Shown piece by piece: positions 36,722-44,709 of a stretch of DNA of 64,000 nucleotides. Every line of letters starts with the position of its first letter. Position 1 is the stretch's first letter. Both the position numbers and the translations under genes were made by a program. Source of the stretch: Streptomyces drozdowiczii (GTDB lineage Bacteria; Actinomycetota; Actinomycetes; Streptomycetales; Streptomycetaceae); NCBI RefSeq assembly GCF_026167665.1, contig NZ_CP098740.1:4402001-4466000 (forward strand), read 5' to 3'. Below the pieces are notes generated by a model that was given only the letters and a program-made list of their open reading frames with translations, made no database searches and had not been told where the DNA came from.

Positions 36722-37905
36722 GCGAGCGGACGACGATCAGCGCGTATGCCACCCGCGAGGACGTGGCGTACGCGCTCACGACGGGCGGCGTACTGAAGTC
36801 CGGCTGGCTGGACGCGTATGCGCGGGTGCCCCGGCAGGCGTTCTTACCGGACACGATCTGGCCGTACGACATGGCGACCGGGAGGACGGTCCACGTATCG
36901 CGGACGGAGGACGCGCGGGCGTGGCGCGGTTTCGCGGACGCGGATGTGCCGATCGTGACGCAGTGGGACGACGGGGAGCACGCCGGCCGCGTGCCGGGGC
37001 GGCTGTCGACGTCGTCGGCCTCGATGCCGAGCGTGGCCTTCCGGATGCTCGACGCGCTCACGGTGGACGACTACTGCCGCGTCCTGGAGATCGGTACGGG
37101 GACGGGCTGGAACGCGGCGTTGCTGGCCCACAAGGTGGGGGAGGGGAACGTCGTCAGCGTGGAGGTGGACGAGGCGGTGGCGCACCGGGCGCGCGAGGCC
37201 CTGGACCACTTCTTCGGCGCGCCGGTGGAGGTGATCCACGGAGACGGGCGCGCGGGGGCGCCGGGGCGGGGCGTGTTCGACCGGGTGATCGCTACGTGCG
37301 GGGTGCGGGAGATCCCGTACGCGTGGGTGGAGCAGACGCGGCCCGGGGGTGTCATCGTGGCGCCGTGGGGAACGGGCTTCACCTCTGCCGACGCGGTTCT
37401 GCGGTTGACGGTGGACGCGGCGGGGAAGAGCGCGAGCGGGCGCTTCGTGGGGCCGGTGGAATTCATGAAGCTGAGGGCGCACCGGTCGGCGCCGATCGAC
37501 CATGAGTCGTACGCGCCCGGCCTCCCGTCGGCCCCGCCGACGACGACCAGGTCCGACGCGGCGAGGGCACTGGCCGCCGCAGCCGACCGCTTCAGCCCGC
37601 TGGCCTTCGCGCTGGGCCTCCGCGTCCCCGCCTGCACGTACATCCCCGCCGCGAAGGTGCGCGGCACGCAACCCCACTGGTTCTACAGCCGAAACGACCG
37701 GTCGTGGGCGTGTGTGCTGGTGGAGGACGGGGAGGCGGCTGCTCGCGTGTGGCAGCGGGGGGAGCGGCGGTTGTGGGATGAGGTGGAGGGTGCGTATGCG
37801 TGGTGGGTGGAGCGGGGGAGTCCGGGGTGGGAGCGGTTCGGGGTGACGGTGCGGGGGGTGGGGGAGGAGCGGGTTTGGGTGGATGAGGTGGGGGAGTGGG
37901 TGTGA
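36718..37905 (+). CDS. PIMT-like (protein-L-isoaspartate) methyltransferase
   Basis: A 395-residue SAM-dependent methyltransferase of the PCMT family: VPRQAFLP near the start, the MPSVAFRMLDAL segment, motif I VLEIGTGTGWNAAL, acidic VSVEVDE, and VIATCGVREIP. The C-terminal 150 residues are an extension with Trp-rich HWFYSRNDRSWACVLV. It is longer than housekeeping PIMT (about 220 aa). Such relatives modify aspartate in RiPPs (graspetide- and imiditide-associated enzymes) or have unknown targets. Confidence 0.85.
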   Translation: MSERTTISAYATREDVAYALTTGGVLKSGWLDAYARVPRQAFLPDTIWPYDMATGRTVHVSRTEDARAWRGFADADVPIVTQWDDGEHAGRVPGRLSTSSASMPSVAFRMLDALTVDDYCRVLEIGTGTGWNAALLAHKVGEGNVVSVEVDEAVAHRAREALDHFFGAPVEVIHGDGRAGAPGRGVFDRVIATCGVREIPYAWVEQTRPGGVIVAPWGTGFTSADAVLRLTVDAAGKSASGRFVGPVEFMKLRAHRSAPIDHESYAPGLPSAPPTTTRSDAARALAAAADRFSPLAFALGLRVPACTYIPAAKVRGTQPHWFYSRNDRSWACVLVEDGEAAARVWQRGERRLWDEVEGAYAWWVERGSPGWERFGVTVRGVGEERVWVDEVGEWV

Positions 37906-38074
37906 GGGGGCGGCGGTGCGGGGCGGGCTGACGGGAATGGGCCTGCTTGAGTTGGTGGTTGGCCTAGGGTGCTGGGTGTATGCCTGCTGTGGGTCTGTTG
38001 GGGTGGTTATGCCGGAGTCGGTGAAAGTGGTCAGAAACGCCACTCGTCCGGGACAAACCAGCAGGTCGCGCAGT

Positions 38075-38234
38075 GTGCTCCCCGCGCGTGCGGGGATGGT
38101 CCCGGACCCTCGGGATCGTCAGGGGTCGGCGCGTAGTGCTCCCCGCGCGTGCGGGGTGGGCCTGACGATAGGCGTAGGACGATTAAGGACGATGGGGGAA
38201 CCCGCTCTGCTCCCCTGCGCGCAGGGGCGGCCCC
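38075..38234 (+). CRISPR. CRISPR mini-array C, three repeats
   Basis: Repeats at 38075-38103 (GTGCTCCCCGCGCGTGCGGG, then GATGGTCCC), 38136-38163 (one base short) and 38206-38234. The last is decayed but keeps a perfect palindrome, CCCCTGCGCGCAGGGG. The first spacer is 32 nt. The leader copy at about 38009-38074 begins TATGCCGGAGTCGGTGAAAG. Confidence 0.8.
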
Positions 38235-38272
38235 ACCGACGACCAGACCGTCCGCGCCCAGCTCCACTACTC

Positions 38273-38308
38273 GCGGAAGGCCCCACCGGGCCGGGTGGGG
38301 CCTTCCGC
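38273..38308 (-). terminator. Terminator after the lipoprotein gene
   Basis: A 15-bp perfect stem GCGGAAGGCCCCACC / GGTGGGGCCTTCCGC with a 6-nt loop, 16 bp past the lipoprotein stop. It also ends the CRISPR C region. Confidence 0.8.
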
Positions 38309-38324
38309 CGGATAGTGCGTCGCC

Positions 38325-39212
38325 TCAGGACTGCTGGCCGCCCGCCTGCTTGACGACCTTGTCCGTCACATCGACGGTGTCCCCGACGGCGGGCGCGTCG
38401 ACGTCGACGTCGGTTCCGAAGTCGCTGAAGTCCATGACGACCTTCGCCTTGCCCCGGTTCGCGGAACCGGAGTCCTTCGCGCCCCCGGCCGGCTGTGCGG
38501 CGATCTCGATCTGCTGGCGGCGCATCAGCCCCTTGCCGTCGACCCACAGGTCCACCGGCACGGTCTCGCCGAGCTGTTCGCGCAGCTTCCGGGCCTGCGT
38601 GGCGTCGCCCTTGGCCAGCTTGTCGATGTCCAGGTCGACCTTGTAATGGGTCGTCTCGACCCCGCCCACGCTCTCCGTACCGACCTTCTTCACGTCCTTC
38701 TCGGACAGCGACTTGGAGTAGGCGAAGGAATCGGTCGGATCGCTCACCTGGCTGCTTCCGGCGGCACCGGAGGTCCGCAGCTTCTCCATGTCGATCTTCA
38801 TCCAGCTCTTGCCGCCGGGCAGGCCGCCCTCGCCCTTCGGCGGCTTCTGGTAGATCATCTTGTCCACGACCCGCTGCTCCAGCCGCTGACCCGACTGCTC
38901 CATGGTCAGCTTGCTCTCGCCATCCTCGAAGTCCATGACGCCGGAGCCGGTGACTGTCCGGCTCTGCCCCTCGGCGCTGACCGAGGTCGTGATCTTCACG
39001 CGCGCGGACCCGGCCTCGGTGGTCTTCTTGTTGGTCGCCTGTACGACCTGGGAGGGCGACGAGTCGGCCGTCTTGCCCGCCCCGGAGGACTTTGTGTCCT
39101 TCCCCGCGTCGTCCTTGTCGTCCGACCCGCACCCGGCAAGCGCAGCAACGGCCAGCAGGCCCGCCACCCCGTACGCAGCCGCCCTGGTCCCCCGGGTCTT
39201 CACATTCGTCAT
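38325..39212 (-). CDS. LppX/LprG-like lipoprotein
   Basis: A 295-residue lipoprotein with lipobox ALAGC (Cys28 counting from ATG 39212), a short Asp/Lys/Ser linker and a beta-rich domain resembling LppX_LprAFG/DUF1396-like proteins (SGVMDFEDGESKLTM, WMKIDMEKL, TTHYKVDLDIDKL, VDLWVDGKGLMRR). In relatives this fold binds lipids or acts in envelope homeostasis. GGGGAGG before the start. It sits between CRISPR arrays C and D but seems unrelated. Confidence 0.83.
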   Translation of the reverse strand: MTNVKTRGTRAAAYGVAGLLAVAALAGCGSDDKDDAGKDTKSSGAGKTADSSPSQVVQATNKKTTEAGSARVKITTSVSAEGQSRTVTGSGVMDFEDGESKLTMEQSGQRLEQRVVDKMIYQKPPKGEGGLPGGKSWMKIDMEKLRTSGAAGSSQVSDPTDSFAYSKSLSEKDVKKVGTESVGGVETTHYKVDLDIDKLAKGDATQARKLREQLGETVPVDLWVDGKGLMRRQQIEIAAQPAGGAKDSGSANRGKAKVVMDFSDFGTDVDVDAPAVGDTVDVTDKVVKQAGGQQS

Positions 39213-39571
39213 CACAGCAGCCTCCCCAAACCGAAACCGTTACGTCAGGTATGCGCCCGGTGCCCGGAAGGTGATCCCGCATGCGAAGCGGCTGCCGTTC
39301 TACGCCAGCCGCAGTAGTTCGCGTCCAGGCGGGCTTTCTGATGCGCGGAAGCGCCCCTGCCTATGGCTGACCCTTGGGTGGGAGGGCTTTGCGGGGCTTG
39401 GAGGCATGTAGGTGTCGGTGGCATGCGACGGCGAACAGGCTTAGGGTCCAAGGGCGTTGGCGTACGCTTGCCGCGTATGCCTGATGTGTGATCGTTTAAG
39501 CGTGTATGCCGGAGTGCGTGAAGGTGGTCAGAACCGGTCCTGACGGGAGACAAAGCCGCAGGTCACGGAGA

Positions 39572-39724
39572 GTGTTCCCCGCACGCGCGGGGATGGCCCC
39601 GTGATGCGCTCGTGCTCCGTACCCTCGATGACGTGTTCCCCGCACGCGCGGGGATGGCCCCCAGAGGGTGGAGCCGGAAGGGGCGAGTACGAGCTGTGTT
39701 CCCCGCACGCGCGGGCATAGCCTC
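39572..39724 (+). CRISPR. CRISPR mini-array D, three repeats
   Basis: Repeats at 39572-39600 and 39633-39661 are identical (GTGTTCCCCGCACGCGCGGG, then GATGGCCCC). The third at 39696-39724 is decayed at its end (GCATAGCCTC). Spacers are 32 and 34 nt. The leader copy at about 39505-39571 begins TATGCCGGAGTGCGTGAAGG and keeps GACAAAGCCGCAGGTCACGG. The repeat differs from arrays A-C at position 5 (T for C) in all copies, so the array evolved as a unit. Confidence 0.85.
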
Positions 39725-39821
39725 ACCGGCGACCGCACCAATCCGTACCCAGCTCCGCCCCCCCGGAATCGCCCGCGAGGGGCAGGGCCCGCCCCCGTGC
39801 GTCCATGCCGCCCCGGCCCAA

Positions 39822-40901
39822 CTACAGCGCCCAGGAGCGCCCATCCGCCTCCCCGTACCAGACCCGCTGCCCCGCCGGCGTCACCGTAAGGCCGAAGTCC
39901 TCCCGGGCGGGCGTCCCATCCGGGAAGACCGAGGACAGCTCCTCCACCGCGTCCCAGAGGCGTCGCGGGCCGATCTGCCGCGCCCTTCCCGACGCATGGA
40001 GCGTGGCTGTGGAGCCGTCCTCCGTCCAGAGGCCCACCCCGGTGACCTCACCCTCGTCGTCACGCCAGGAGCACGAGCGGTACCCGGGAAGGGCCAGGGA
40101 CAGGGGGAACTTCAGCCGGTCCAGTAGGTCGGCCACGCGTACCGACGTGGCCCGGCCCGCCTGCGTCTCCAGCCCCGCGAAGTCCGGGGGCCTCGCGGGC
40201 CCGCGGCGCGGCATGAAGTACGCGGGTACGGGAAGGAACCGGCCGGTCGCCTCCCCGTGCTCCGAGACAACGAGCCGCGCGACCCCGAAGCCGACCGGCG
40301 CGACGACGACCGCTCCCGGGCGGGCCTGCGCCAGCAGAGCCGGTGGGATGCGACGCAGGGCGGCCGTGGCGATGACGCGGTCGTACGGGGCCCTGTCCGG
40401 ACGGCCCTCCGCGCCGTCGCCGGCGTAGACGCGAGGCCGGTAACGCCCTCGTTCCAGGTTCCGTCGGGCGCGCCGGACGAGGCTGGGGTCCACATCGACG
40501 CTCACGACGTTGTCGCTTCCGAGGAGCGACGAGGCCAGGGCGGCGTTGTAACCGGTGCCGAGCCCGAGCTCGAAGAGGCGATGCCCCGGCTCGGCGTCCA
40601 GCGCGTCGAGCATGGCCAGCATCAGCCCGGGCTCGCTGGACGAGGAGGTCGGTACACCGTGCGCGTCCAGCTGCGTCGTGAGCGCGGTGTCCGAGTAGAC
40701 GGCCTCCAGATAGCCCGGGTCTTCCTCGGAGACCTCGTACCAGCGCCCCTCCGCGTCCTGCCGGTAGAAGCTGGGTACGAAGTGCTCGCGCGGCACGTCG
40801 GCAAACGCGGCCAACCACTGGCTCTGGCGGCCGCCTTCGCCGAGGGCTGCGGCGAACCGGGCGCGTAGGGCGGCCGACGTGTGAGAGTTCGGATCGGTCA
40901 T
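39822..40901 (-). CDS. Graspetide-type peptide methyltransferase (PIMT-like)
   Basis: A 359-residue PCMT-family enzyme: FADVPREHFVPSFYRQ near the start, TSSSSEPGLMLAMLDAL, motif I LFELGLGTGYNAAL, VVSVDVDPSLVRRAR. This layout matches the methyltransferase that follows the ATP-grasp ligase in actinomycete graspetide cassettes. The ATG at 40901 overlaps the stop of an ATP-grasp fragment (ATGA), which supports that reading. The precursor and most of the ligase are missing, so it is probably an orphan. Confidence 0.82.
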   Translation of the reverse strand: MTDPNSHTSAALRARFAAALGEGGRQSQWLAAFADVPREHFVPSFYRQDAEGRWYEVSEEDPGYLEAVYSDTALTTQLDAHGVPTSSSSEPGLMLAMLDALDAEPGHRLFELGLGTGYNAALASSLLGSDNVVSVDVDPSLVRRARRNLERGRYRPRVYAGDGAEGRPDRAPYDRVIATAALRRIPPALLAQARPGAVVVAPVGFGVARLVVSEHGEATGRFLPVPAYFMPRRGPARPPDFAGLETQAGRATSVRVADLLDRLKFPLSLALPGYRSCSWRDDEGEVTGVGLWTEDGSTATLHASGRARQIGPRRLWDAVEELSSVFPDGTPAREDFGLTVTPAGQRVWYGEADGRSWAL

Positions 40902-41266
40902 GTCGTGACCCCTTGCAAGTAGTCGGCGTGCGCGGCGGCGATGGGCAGGCCGGTGCGATTCTCGACCCAGGACCATGTGCCGGCCGGGTTGTTCTCGAAG
41001 AGCACCCATGTGTCATCAGGGGTTACGGCGAAATCGAAGGAGCCGAACACGATCCTGTACGAGGCCATGAACCGCCGGACGGCATCCCCGACCGATTCGG
41101 GCACTTCAGTCGTGCCGTACTCAAGGTTCTCGTAATCGGTCCGCCAGTCGGTACGGGCCTTCTCCGATGTGCCGACGATGGTTCCGGCGAACATGTTGCC
41201 GTCCACGACGACCAGGCGTACCTCGTACATCTTCGGGATGTCCTCCTGGCGGATACTCCTCGACGA
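40898..41266 (-). pseudogene. C-terminal remnant of an ATP-grasp peptide ligase (MvdD/graspetide type)
   Basis: About 120 residues in frame. QEDIPKMYEVRLVVVDG continues to FGSFDFAVTPDDTWVLFENN and ends in TGLPIAAAHADYL. This is the final third of MvdC/MvdD-like ATP-grasp ligases, with the metal-binding LFENNPAG. An in-frame TAG (plus-strand CTA 41267-41269) closes it upstream, and the N-terminal two thirds are absent. Its stop overlaps the methyltransferase start. An ATG at 41230 would give a 110-residue product, but it cannot be active. Confidence 0.78.
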
Positions 41267-41399
41267 CTATGCCTTGCTGTCGACGGCCCGTGGGGATGAG
41301 TGCTTCGAGACGATGCGAAGGGTGTGGCTGCACGGCAGATCCCGGGCGGTGCGGGACATGGGTGAACAGGTGCGCGAGGTGGCCGCGTTGAAGGTGTGA
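41250..41399 (+). pseudogene. Gene fragment of unknown family at the break point
   Basis: A plus-strand frame reads ILLDDYALLSTARGDECFET then TMRRVWLHGRSRAVRDMGEQ, with the codon bias and Arg/Leu pattern of a real C-terminus, but it runs back into the antisense of the ATP-grasp remnant. The simplest view is two broken genes joined near 41250. The family is not recognised. Confidence 0.35.
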
Positions 41400-41553
41400 A
41401 CCGGCCTGCGGGTAAACGGACTTGAGTCTCACTTAGTCTCGGGAGGGCAAACGATGCAAATATCTGGCTTGGTGTCGTGAGGTTGATATGCCGGAATGTA
41501 TGAAAGTGGTCAGAAACGCTGCCATCGCGAGATAACGTCGCAGGTCAGGCAGT

Positions 41554-41641
41554 CTGCTCCCCGCACGCGCGGGGACGCCCCGTCCGGTGGGTGGCGTCCT
41601 TCAGGCCCTGCTTCGCTCCCCGCACGCGCGGGGCGCCAACA
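41554..41641 (+). CRISPR. CRISPR mini-array E, two decayed repeats
   Basis: CTGCTCCCCGCACGCGCGGG at 41554 and TCGCTCCCCGCACGCGCGGG at 41613, both changed in the last third (GACGCCCC, GCGCCAAC). The spacer is about 30 nt. The leader copy at about 41488-41553 begins TATGCCGGAATGTATGAAAG; its core GACAAAGCCGCAGG has drifted to GATAACGTCGCAGG. This is the most decayed of the five. Confidence 0.7.
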
Positions 41642-41704
41642 ATGAGGTGCCGCTTCGTCCAGGTCGGTCTTCTTGCCGCACCCGCCCGGCTACGCTCCCC
41701 TCCC

Positions 41705-42613
41705 ATGACCGCCGAGCTGACGTCCGACCTCATTCGCGGCCTGCTCCGCGACCAGCACCCCGACCTGGCGGATCTGCCTCTCAGGCTTGCCGCGCGTGGC
41801 TGGGACAATCAGGTGTGGCGGCTGGGGGATGGGCTTGTCGTGCGGTTGCCGTGGGCGACCTCGTCCGCTGATGAGTTGTTGTTGAAGGAGCATGCCTGGG
41901 TGCCCGGGCTGGCTCCGGGGCTGCCGTTGCCGGTGCCCGTGCCGCAGCGGCTCGGGGTGCCGTCCGAGCGGTTTCCGCGGCCCTGGTTGGTCACCACTTG
42001 GGTGCCGGGGGAGCCCGCTGACCGGGTTCCGGCTACGCGGGGCGAGGATGCGGCCGACGCGTTGGCCGGGTTTCTCAGTGCGCTGCATCGGGTGGCTCCG
42101 GACGGCGCGCCCGTCGGGCGGGGGCGCGGGGGGCCGTTGGGGCCTTACGGGGAGGGCTTCGGGCGGGCGCTCGGGGCCGTTGCCGAGAGGGGGCTCTTCG
42201 TGGATCCGGACGGCGTTCGTCGGGTCTGGGAGGACGCCGTCGGCGCTCCGGACTGGGACGGGCCCGCGTTGTGGCTCCACGGCGATCTGCATCCCGCCAA
42301 CGTGCTGACCGCCAACGGCACGTTCTGCGGGGTCATCGACTTCGGTGACCTCTTCGCCGGTGACCCGGCCTGCGACCTTGCCGCCGCCTGGATTCTCCTC
42401 CCGGACAACGCCGCCGACCGCTTCCACGCCGCCTATCGGCCCGCCCCGGACGTGGCGACTCTCCGCCGCGCCCGGGGCTGGGCGGTCCTGCGCGCACTGA
42501 GTGGTCTCCTCATCGCGGACGACGGTGACCGGGGGCTCCCCAACGGGAAGTCGACGTGGGGGCCGCCCGCTCGGAGGTCACTGGAGCGGCTGGTCGCGTC
42601 GCTGGGGTCGTGA
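41705..42613 (+). CDS. Aminoglycoside phosphotransferase (APH)-family kinase
   Basis: A 302-residue APH-family protein: GWDNQVWRLGDGLVVRLP (nucleotide lobe), WVPGEPADRV, catalytic WLHGDLHPANVL and GVIDFGDLFAGDPACDLA. Such proteins phosphorylate small molecules; the target is unknown. ATG 41705 starts the conserved region; no strong ribosome-binding site is visible. Confidence 0.87.
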   Translation: MTAELTSDLIRGLLRDQHPDLADLPLRLAARGWDNQVWRLGDGLVVRLPWATSSADELLLKEHAWVPGLAPGLPLPVPVPQRLGVPSERFPRPWLVTTWVPGEPADRVPATRGEDAADALAGFLSALHRVAPDGAPVGRGRGGPLGPYGEGFGRALGAVAERGLFVDPDGVRRVWEDAVGAPDWDGPALWLHGDLHPANVLTANGTFCGVIDFGDLFAGDPACDLAAAWILLPDNAADRFHAAYRPAPDVATLRRARGWAVLRALSGLLIADDGDRGLPNGKSTWGPPARRSLERLVASLGS

Positions 42614-42825
42614 GGCGAGTGCCTTGCGTTGCGGAGCCCGTAAAAGATGGGTGAGTTGGGGCTCCGCAGCCGCCGGTGCGCCGCCTCCACGCTGTGACGG
42701 GGGCGGAGTCGGCCGCGTCGTTCGTCGTGACCGACGACCGGCGCGGAAGGCATACGGTCAGACTACGGAGGGCTGCGGCGAGCACACACTCGCGCGCGGC
42801 GCTCGGGGCGAACGGGGAGGGAAGC

Positions 42826-43020
42826 GTGGCCGGAGATGACTGGGACGACGACCGTGCCTACGACGACGCCGTCCGGCGTGCGCGGCGTGCCACGCGGGTG
42901 GGCTGGACGGCGATCAGCGGCACGGTGACGGCGCTCGGCTGCGCCGCCGTCCTGGTCGCCGTGGCGTGCCTCCTGGTGGTCCTCGTATGGGCGTACCTCG
43001 TCGTGTCGGTCAACCGCTAG
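42826..43020 (+). CDS. Small single-TM protein
   Basis: A 64-residue protein with an acidic N-terminus (DDWDDDRAYDDAVRRARR) and one long TM helix near residues 37-60. GGGGAGGGAAGC precedes GTG 42826. Its end overlaps the convergent M20 gene by 11 bp. The function is unknown. Confidence 0.65.
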   Translation: MAGDDWDDDRAYDDAVRRARRATRVGWTAISGTVTALGCAAVLVAVACLLVVLVWAYLVVSVNR

Positions 43021-44296
43021 CCCGTGCCCAGCGCCCGGCCAGCCGGTCCACCGCCGCCGCCGTGAGGGCCGTGATCGCCGCGGGGAGTGCGGTGCGGATC
43101 GCCGGGGCGAAGCGGGGGGAGTGGTTCGGGGGGATGTCCGCGCCGCCGGTGGCCGCCCACTGGCGGGGGCTCGTGGTGCCCAGCATCCAGTAGACCAGCG
43201 GGATTCCGGCCTCGCCGTGGAGTTCGCGGCCCGCGTCCCCGTAGAGGGCGAAGTCCTCGGCGGCCAGGGACGGGGGCCAGCCGGTGACGCGTGCCGGGCC
43301 GTACAGGGCCGTGTGGGCGGCGCGGACCCGCTCCGTCGCGGCCGGGTCGCCGTGCAGGGCCGGGGAGCGGGAGAGCACCGTGAGGTCCGGGTCGCGGGGG
43401 CAGGCCGACGCGGCGCACTCGGCCCGGACGATCCGGTCCACCGCCGCCAGCGCCCGGTCCAGGGTGTCGTCGGCGAGGGCGCGCAGGCCGATGCCCAGTT
43501 CGGCGGTGTCCGGGACGACGTTGACGGCCGTACCGGCCCTCACGGTGCCCACGGTGAGGGCGAGTTGCTCGGCGGGGGCCGCCTCCCGGGCGACGACCGT
43601 CTGGAGGCGGCCGATCACCGCCGCGGCCGTGACCACGGGGTCCACGGTGAGGTGCGGGACCGCCGCGTGGCCGCCCCGGCCGTGCACGACGACGGTGAGG
43701 GCGGCGCTCGCGGCGGCGACCGGCGCGTGCGGGCCGCCGTGCGCGATCAGGCCGGCGGGGAGCGGGGCGGCGTGCTGGGCGAGGACGGCGTCGGGTCTGC
43801 CGAACCGCTCGTACAGGCCGTCCGCCAGCATGGCGCGGGCCCCGGTCAGGGTCTCCTCGGCGGGCTGGCCCACGACCACGAGGGTGCCGCGCCAGTGGGG
43901 GGCGGTGCGGGCCAGCAGGTCCGCCGCGCCGGTGGCCGCCGCCAGGTGGAGGTCGTGGCCGCAGGCGTGCATGGCCGGGCCGGTGCTCGCGTACGGGAGG
44001 CCGGTGAGCTCCTGGATCGGCAGGGCGTCGAGTTCGGCGCGCAGGTAGACGCGGGGGCCGTCGCCGTTGCGGAGGACGCCGACGACTCCGTGGCCGCCGA
44101 CGCCCCGGGTGACGTCGAGGCCGGCGGCGGCGAGCCGGTCCGCGAACAGGGCGGCGGTGCGGGCCTCTTCGCCGGACGTCTCCGGGTGGCGGTGGACGTC
44201 CAGGTAGAGGGTGAGGGCGGGGCGGATCGCTTCCTGGGTGAGCGCCGGGGAAAGCGCGGGGTGGGCCGCTTCCTGAGGCGCGGTCAGGTGGGTCAC
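43010..44296 (-). CDS. M20-family amidohydrolase/peptidase
   Basis: A 428-residue M20D (IAA-amino acid hydrolase/aminoacylase-like) enzyme: HRHPETSGEE, RAELDALPIQE, the metal site MHACGHDLH, GQPAEETLTGA, and VVHGRGGHAAVPH in the dimerisation domain. It cleaves N-acyl or short peptide bonds in the cytoplasm. It is divergent from the RiPP precursor and lies at the left edge of the cluster; it could trim the peptide or detoxify it, or be unrelated. GTG start behind AGGAG. Confidence 0.88.
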   Translation of the reverse strand: MTHLTAPQEAAHPALSPALTQEAIRPALTLYLDVHRHPETSGEEARTAALFADRLAAAGLDVTRGVGGHGVVGVLRNGDGPRVYLRAELDALPIQELTGLPYASTGPAMHACGHDLHLAAATGAADLLARTAPHWRGTLVVVGQPAEETLTGARAMLADGLYERFGRPDAVLAQHAAPLPAGLIAHGGPHAPVAAASAALTVVVHGRGGHAAVPHLTVDPVVTAAAVIGRLQTVVAREAAPAEQLALTVGTVRAGTAVNVVPDTAELGIGLRALADDTLDRALAAVDRIVRAECAASACPRDPDLTVLSRSPALHGDPAATERVRAAHTALYGPARVTGWPPSLAAEDFALYGDAGRELHGEAGIPLVYWMLGTTSPRQWAATGGADIPPNHSPRFAPAIRTALPAAITALTAAAVDRLAGRWARASG

Positions 44297-44396
44297 GGAG
44301 GCTCCTGGCGTGCTCGTCGGGGGCGCTGGCGTCGGGTGCCAGCGATGTGTGTGCGGGACGCATGCCGAGCGGTGAGCGGCGGGCGGTGGAATGGTC

Positions 44397-44424
44397 GGCG
44401 TACACCCCCACCGGGGCGTACGCC
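44397..44424. promoter_or_regulatory. Inverted repeat upstream of the RiPP precursor
   Basis: GGCGTAC (44397-44403) and GTACGCC (44418-44424) flank a 14-bp spacer in the M20/precursor intergenic region, 47 bp before the precursor start. A regulator site is possible, but only symmetry and position support it. Confidence 0.35.
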
Positions 44425-44470
44425 CGTTGGTGGCCCCCGGACACGGTGGCCCCGGACCGGAGGAGACACC

Positions 44471-44641
44471 ATGGAGAAGAACCTCAGCACCCTCGCCGAC
44501 GAGATCCTCGAGCTGGAGGCCGAGACCTTCGAGATCTCGGACTACTCGGACGCCAGCGAGGTCGTGCTCGCCGGTTCGACCAGCTGCAGCTCGACCTCGA
44601 CGTGCAGCTCCACCACCAGCACCACCTCCTGCACCGCCTGA
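44471..44641 (+). CDS. RiPP precursor peptide with Ser/Thr/Cys-only core
   Basis: A 56-residue peptide with a strong GGAGGAG before ATG 44471. The acidic leader (LADEILELEAETFEISDYSD and then ASEVVLAG) resembles leaders of thiazolylpeptide-type bacteriocins. The predicted core is 21 residues: STSCSSTSTC followed by SSTTSTTSCTA, i.e. nine Ser, eight Thr, three Cys and one Ala. Every residue but the last could be cyclised to an azoline or dehydrated. It lies on the opposite strand to the biosynthetic genes and converges on YcaO-1. The exact cleavage point after VVLAG is an inference. The short reading frame would be easy to miss. Confidence 0.88.
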   Translation: MEKNLSTLADEILELEAETFEISDYSDASEVVLAGSTSCSSTSTCSSTTSTTSCTA

Positions 44642-44654
44642 CGGACGGTGTGCG

Positions 44655-44693
44655 CGCCCGGTATCCGTCGTCCTTCCGGACGGGTACCGGGCG
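44655..44693. terminator. Terminator between precursor and YcaO-1
   Basis: CGCCCGGTA (44655-44663) pairs with TACCGGGCG (44685-44693). An inner CCGTC/GACGG pairing is offset by one bulge, and a short T run follows. The hairpin lies between two convergent genes. Confidence 0.75.
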
Positions 44694-44709
44694 TTTCGCC
44701 GTCCCCGGG

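Noticed and set aside
36718..37905. Housekeeping PIMT repair enzyme
   Set aside because: It is nearly twice as long as repair PIMT, has a unique C-terminal extension and sits behind small coupled ORFs.
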